Shown: piece by piece, positions 6,624 to 8,951 of the stretch
Layout: each line of letters opens with the position of its first letter
How positions within the stretch are numbered: the first letter of the stretch is position 1
From: Herminiimonas sp.
Lineage (GTDB): Bacteria; Pseudomonadota; Gammaproteobacteria; Burkholderiales; Burkholderiaceae
Direction: 5' to 3'
DNA: 8,951 nucleotides
NCBI GenBank assembly: GCA_014377155.1
Contig: JACMQD010000302.1
Span: forward strand, 1-8,951
The notes under the pieces: generated by a model
Databases searched by the model: none
What the model was told of the DNA's origin: nothing
Seen by the model: only the letters and a program-made list of their open reading frames with translations
Program-made: the position numbers and the translations under genes

Positions 6624-6741
6624 CAGCAGATCATTGCATGAATCACATGTCTTCGCGCCGTCGGGAGCGGTTATTTTCCGTTTTTATGACCCTGATCAAA
6701 GCCAAAAAAAGATTACGTTAAGAAAACTTATAGCCTTCCTA

Positions 6742-6797
6742 TTAAACAACATAATGGAGGAACATTATTCCTGTTAAACAACAGAAAACTGCTGTTT
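6742..6797. repeat. Cluster of short direct and inverted repeats
   Basis: TTAAACAACA occurs twice in the same orientation, at 6742-6751 and 6774-6783, exactly 32 bp apart (about three helical turns). Between them lies the inverted repeat ATAATG-N6-CATTAT (6751-6768). Overlapping the second copy is a further dyad, AAACAACAG-AAAA-CTGCTGTTT (6776-6797), with one mismatch. The layout resembles binding sites for a dimeric regulator upstream of the GGDEF/EAL gene; no regulator can be named. Confidence 0.6.
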
Positions 6798-6868
6798 CAG
6801 CCATGCAAAACATCCGAATTCAGTCATCCCAGGCAACTTTTTAATTGAATTGCAAGCAAATAATACCT

Positions 6869-6888
6869 GCTAAACACATGTGTTTAGC
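6869..6888. promoter_or_regulatory. Perfect 20-bp palindrome, possible operator
   Basis: GCTAAACACATGTGTTTAGC is identical to its own reverse complement over all 20 bases. It has no loop and no following T-run, so it looks like a dimer-binding operator rather than a terminator. It lies about 245 bases upstream of the GTG start of the cyclic-di-GMP gene and about 150 bases before the mraZ -35 box. The sequence is observed; the function is inferred. Confidence 0.5.
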
Positions 6889-7020
6889 TAAAGCGCTACA
6901 TTCAGTATGTTTCATAAGTACTTAATTTATTTCGGTATTGTCGTTTTATACTGCATTAATGTATTGCGCTAAGTCTTTGACTTCATTGGAAATTTTTCTG
7001 TTTGGCATGCTTTATATCTC

Positions 7021-7049
7021 TTGACCACCAATAGCTCATCCTCTAAAGT
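7021..7049 (+). promoter_or_regulatory. Sigma-70-type promoter of mraZ and the dcw cluster
   Basis: TTGACC (7021-7026, 5/6 match to the -35 box) and TAAAGT (7044-7049, 4/6 match to the -10 box) are separated by exactly 17 bases. The start site would be near 7056, about 100 bases before mraZ. The -10 hexamer overlaps the first repeat of the MraZ operator, so bound MraZ would block the promoter. Confidence 0.65.
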
Positions 7050-7082
7050 GGGCGACAGTGTTAAAAAGTGTTTATTTGTGGG
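7048..7082 (+). promoter_or_regulatory. MraZ operator: four repeats at 10-bp spacing
   Basis: GTGGG (7048), GTGTT (7058), GTGTT (7068) and GTGGG (7078) begin at exact 10-base intervals. MraZ of E. coli is known to bind direct TGGGN repeats separated by five bases in its own promoter, and mollicute MraZ sites have an AAAGTG(T/G) form; both patterns are present, as AAAGTGG occurs at 7045 and AAAGTGT at 7065. One helical turn per repeat would line up four subunits of the ring-shaped protein on one DNA face. Location at and just after the -10 box predicts autorepression. Confidence 0.82.
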
Positions 7083-7155
7083 ATTAATTTTGCATTATTT
7101 CTGCGTACGAGTTCTTCGCGACCAATTCTAAAAACGACAAGCAGAGGGTCTCAGG

Positions 7156-7584
7156 GTGTTTCAAGGTGCGTCCGCAATTAATCTCGATGCCAAAGGCCGG
7201 ATGTCTATTCCTGCCAAGCATCGCGACGCACTCTCGGTCCAATGCGAGGGGCGCGTGACACTGACCAAACATCCTCATGGCTGTCTGCTGTTCTTCCCGC
7301 GCCCGGTGTGGGAAAGCCATCGCGAGCAAATCGCCGCTTGGCCCATGTCGGCGCGCGCATGGCAGCGCATCTTTCTGGGCAATGCCTCGGACGTCGAGAT
7401 GGATTCGGCGGGAAGGATCCTGATCGCGCCTGAATTGCGCAACGCGGTCGGTTTGGCGCGCGACGTCATGTTGCTGGGAATGGGCAGCCATTTCGAGATC
7501 TGGGATGCGGGCAAGCTGGATGAAAACGAGTCGCAGGCAGTTGCTGCCGGGATGCCTGACGTATTGAACGACTTTTCTTTCTGA
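7156..7584 (+). CDS. mraZ: Transcriptional regulator MraZ
   Basis: The 142-residue first gene of the division and cell-wall cluster, a DNA-binding repressor that acts on its own promoter. It consists of two tandem SpoVT/AbrB-like units, each with the family DXXXR motif: DAKGR at 11-15 and DSAGR at 83-87. The N-terminus, [20 protein letters not shown], and total length are standard for the family. The start is GTG at 7156, with AGAGGG (7143-7148) seven bases upstream; no ATG fits. Its predicted operator lies about 75-110 bases upstream. rsmH follows 8 bases after its stop. Confidence 0.97.
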   Translation: MFQGASAINLDAKGRMSIPAKHRDALSVQCEGRVTLTKHPHGCLLFFPRPVWESHREQIAAWPMSARAWQRIFLGNASDVEMDSAGRILIAPELRNAVGLARDVMLLGMGSHFEIWDAGKLDENESQAVAAGMPDVLNDFSF

Positions 7585-7592
7585 CGGCCGTG

Positions 7593-8570
7593 ATGAGTAA
7601 TCTTGCAGTACCAGAATTTCAGCACCGGACGGTGCTGCTGGAAGAAGCGGTCGATGCGCTGGCAATCGACGGCGGCCGGGCCGACGGTGTGTACGTAGAT
7701 GGCACTTTTGGGCGTGGCGGGCATAGCCGCAAAATTCTGGAACGACTCGGGACGCGCGGCAGGCTGGTAGGGTTCGACAAGGATCCGCAAGCCGTCGCCA
7801 CTGCGCGCGGCATGACCGACCCGCGCTTCGATATCGTGCATGACAGCTTTGCAACGCTGCGCGAGGCGCTTGACGAACGCAGCATCACGCAGCTAGACGG
7901 CGTGTTGCTGGATCTGGGAATTTCATCGCCCCAAGTCGATGATGCGGCGCGCGGTTTCAGTTTTCGCGCCGACGGGCCGCTCGACATGCGCATGGATACC
8001 ACCCGCGGGTTATCCGCAGCAGAATGGCTGGCTACGGAAACTGAACCGAATATTGAGAAAGTGATACGGGAATATGGGGAAGAACGGTTTGCTTTTCAGA
8101 TTGCAAAGGCGATTGCTGCTCGCCGGGCAATCGAGCCAATTTCAAGCACACGAGAGCTTGCCACGATCGTGGCACACGCCGTTAAAACCCGCGAGAAGGG
8201 CAAAGATCCGGCCACTCGCACCTTTCAGGCTATCCGGATTTACATCAATCAAGAGCTTGAAGAACTGCAAATAGGTTTGCAGGAAGCATTTCGGCATCTG
8301 GCTCCCGGCGGCAGGCTGGTCGTGATCAGCTTTCATTCGCTTGAAGGTCGGATCGTCAAACAATTCTTGGGGTTCAAGGCCAATGGGGCGCAGCCCGATC
8401 GTCGCTTGCCGATCCGTGCGGTCGATCTCCCTCAGCCCGAAATGAAGTTGTTGCTCAAACTAAAGCCGTCCGATGCCGAAATAGCGGCCAATCCGCGTTC
8501 GCGCTCGGCAGTAATGCGCGTCGCGGCGCGTTTGCCGATGCCAGCCGCTGCCGATCGGAGTGCGTCATGA
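7593..8570 (+). CDS. rsmH: 16S rRNA (cytosine-1402-N4)-methyltransferase RsmH
   Basis: A 325-residue SAM-dependent enzyme (formerly MraW) that methylates N4 of C1402 in the 16S rRNA decoding centre. Visible family blocks: [13 protein letters not shown] (11-23), the SAM loop [10 protein letters not shown] (36-45), GFDKDPQA (60-67), [10 protein letters not shown] (105-114), GPLDMRMD (128-135), [19 protein letters not shown] (207-225), [16 protein letters not shown] (243-258) and [12 protein letters not shown] (300-311). It is full length. The ATG at 7593 is preferred over the GTG directly before it at 7590. The ribosome site is weak, which is consistent with translational coupling to mraZ, whose stop is eight bases upstream. 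Its last four bases (ATGA) overlap the ftsL start. Confidence 0.97.
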   Translation: MSNLAVPEFQHRTVLLEEAVDALAIDGGRADGVYVDGTFGRGGHSRKILERLGTRGRLVGFDKDPQAVATARGMTDPRFDIVHDSFATLREALDERSITQLDGVLLDLGISSPQVDDAARGFSFRADGPLDMRMDTTRGLSAAEWLATETEPNIEKVIREYGEERFAFQIAKAIAARRAIEPISSTRELATIVAHAVKTREKGKDPATRTFQAIRIYINQELEELQIGLQEAFRHLAPGGRLVVISFHSLEGRIVKQFLGFKANGAQPDRRLPIRAVDLPQPEMKLLLKLKPSDAEIAANPRSRSAVMRVAARLPMPAAADRSAS

Positions 8571-8839
8571 GCGGTCGTCTGAGCCTGTTGCTGACGATTG
8601 GCCTAGTAGTGTGTGCGCTGTCGCTGGTCAACGCGCATTACCAGACACGCCGCATGTTCATCGAGCTTGAGCGCGCGCAAAGCGTCGCGCGTCAGCTCGA
8701 TATCGAATGGTCGCAACTACAGCTCGACCAATCCACGCTGGGCAAACATGCCCGCATCGAAGCATATGCCAGCCGCGCCCTCAAAATGATGGCCGTGACG
8801 CCCGCACGGGCCCAATACCTGACCATGGGAGCCAAATAA
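8567..8839 (+). CDS. ftsL: Cell division protein FtsL
   Basis: A 90-residue bitopic inner-membrane protein. A short cytoplasmic tail (MSGR) is followed by one membrane segment (about residues 5-22, [18 protein letters not shown]) and a periplasmic heptad-rich helix (about 27-75) that would form the coiled coil with FtsB in the FtsQLB divisome subcomplex. Sequence conservation is low in this family, so the call rests on size, topology and its fixed place between rsmH and ftsI. It starts inside the rsmH stop (ATGA) and its stop overlaps the next start (TAATG), indicating translational coupling along the operon. Confidence 0.93.
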   Translation: MSGRLSLLLTIGLVVCALSLVNAHYQTRRMFIELERAQSVARQLDIEWSQLQLDQSTLGKHARIEAYASRALKMMAVTPARAQYLTMGAK

Positions 8840-8951
8840 TGCGCGCGCCACGTACTGCCGCCGCCCGGGGTGTACCGTTTTCCGCCAGTCCTGTACTTGC
8901 CGTCAAACTGTCGGCCTGGCGCTCGCGGGTGGTGTTGTTCGGTTTGTTCGC
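8839..8951 (+). CDS. ftsI: Peptidoglycan transpeptidase FtsI (PBP3), 5' part only
   Basis: Only the first 37 codons are inside the window. The ATG at 8839 overlaps the ftsL stop in TAATG. The translation is a basic, Ala/Pro-rich cytoplasmic lead ([18 protein letters not shown]) followed by SAWRSRVVLFGLF, the start of a membrane anchor, which matches how septal PBP3 proteins begin. The catalytic Ser-X-X-Lys region lies beyond the right edge. Identification depends chiefly on the dcw gene order. Confidence 0.85.
   Translation, partial: MRAPRTAAARGVPFSASPVLAVKLSAWRSRVVLFGLF

Larger units (their letters stand above)
6624..7047. other. AT-rich gene-free spacer
   Basis: More than 400 bases without a supportable gene on either strand, visibly richer in A and T than the flanking coding DNA. 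It must hold the promoter of the minus-strand cyclic-di-GMP gene (no convincing -35/-10 pair found; TATAAG-like and TTGATC elements are poorly spaced) and the upstream region of mraZ. It contains a cluster of direct and inverted repeats (6742-6797), a perfect 20-bp palindrome (6869-6888) and several TA-rich blocks. The base composition could mark acquired DNA or simply a double regulatory region. Confidence 0.75.

Noticed and set aside
6686..6699. Second FNR site ATGAC-N4-ATCAA upstream of the GGDEF/EAL gene
   Set aside because: Only one half-site is good (left half 3/5) and no well-spaced -10 box accompanies it.
7076..7087. DnaA box near TTGTGGGATTAA
   Set aside because: It needs an inserted base relative to TGTGGATAA and is fully explained by the MraZ repeat.
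7084..7854. Long minus-strand ORF across mraZ and rsmH
   Set aside because: An antisense shadow of two clear genes; Arg/Ala/Pro-rich translation with no domain.

Overview
The window looks like a chromosomal segment from a betaproteobacterium of the order Burkholderiales, probably Oxalobacteraceae-like. This is inferred from the style of the RNase P RNA, the moderately high GC content, the mraZ-rsmH-ftsL-ftsI gene order and the protein flavour. No species can be named from the sequence alone.

Layout. The left edge (1-330) is the RNase P RNA gene rnpB on the + strand, missing only about ten bases of its 5' end and followed by a weak hairpin terminator. A C11A8 homopolymer tract then precedes a gene for a secreted FAS1 (fasciclin) domain protein (506-1084), which ends in a strong intrinsic terminator. 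Just past that terminator is a textbook FNR/ANR-type oxygen-responsive promoter: a perfect TTGAT-N4-ATCAA site with a -10 box at class II spacing. It points rightward into about 115 bases with no convincing protein but with hairpins and a T-run. This is a candidate anaerobically induced small RNA and the most promising undescribed item here.

From 1397 to 2783 the DNA looks worn. On the minus strand there is a 5'-truncated sialidase/BNR-like reading frame, followed by a periplasmic thioredoxin-fold gene with a one-base frameshift; its missing C-terminal half reads clearly in the next frame. On the + strand, abutting the remnant, is a RegA/PrrA-like receiver that has lost its DNA-binding domain. 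A complete patatin-like phospholipase gene follows on the + strand (2818-3966). Convergent to it is a large GAF-PAS-PAS-GGDEF-EAL cyclic-di-GMP enzyme on the minus strand (4011-6623), whose EAL site looks complete but whose GGDEF domain has Asn in place of a metal-binding Asp.

An AT-rich spacer of about 530 bases (6624-7155) with several dyads, including a perfect 20-bp palindrome, leads to the start of the division and cell-wall (dcw) cluster. There is a sigma-70-like promoter, then four repeats at exact 10-bp spacing that match an MraZ operator, then mraZ, rsmH, ftsL and the first codons of ftsI. These genes are tightly packed with stop/start overlaps, as in a single operon. Together they supply an autoregulatory repressor, a 16S rRNA methyltransferase and two septal division proteins. 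The genes between rnpB and mraZ appear to be an accessory interval set between two core loci.
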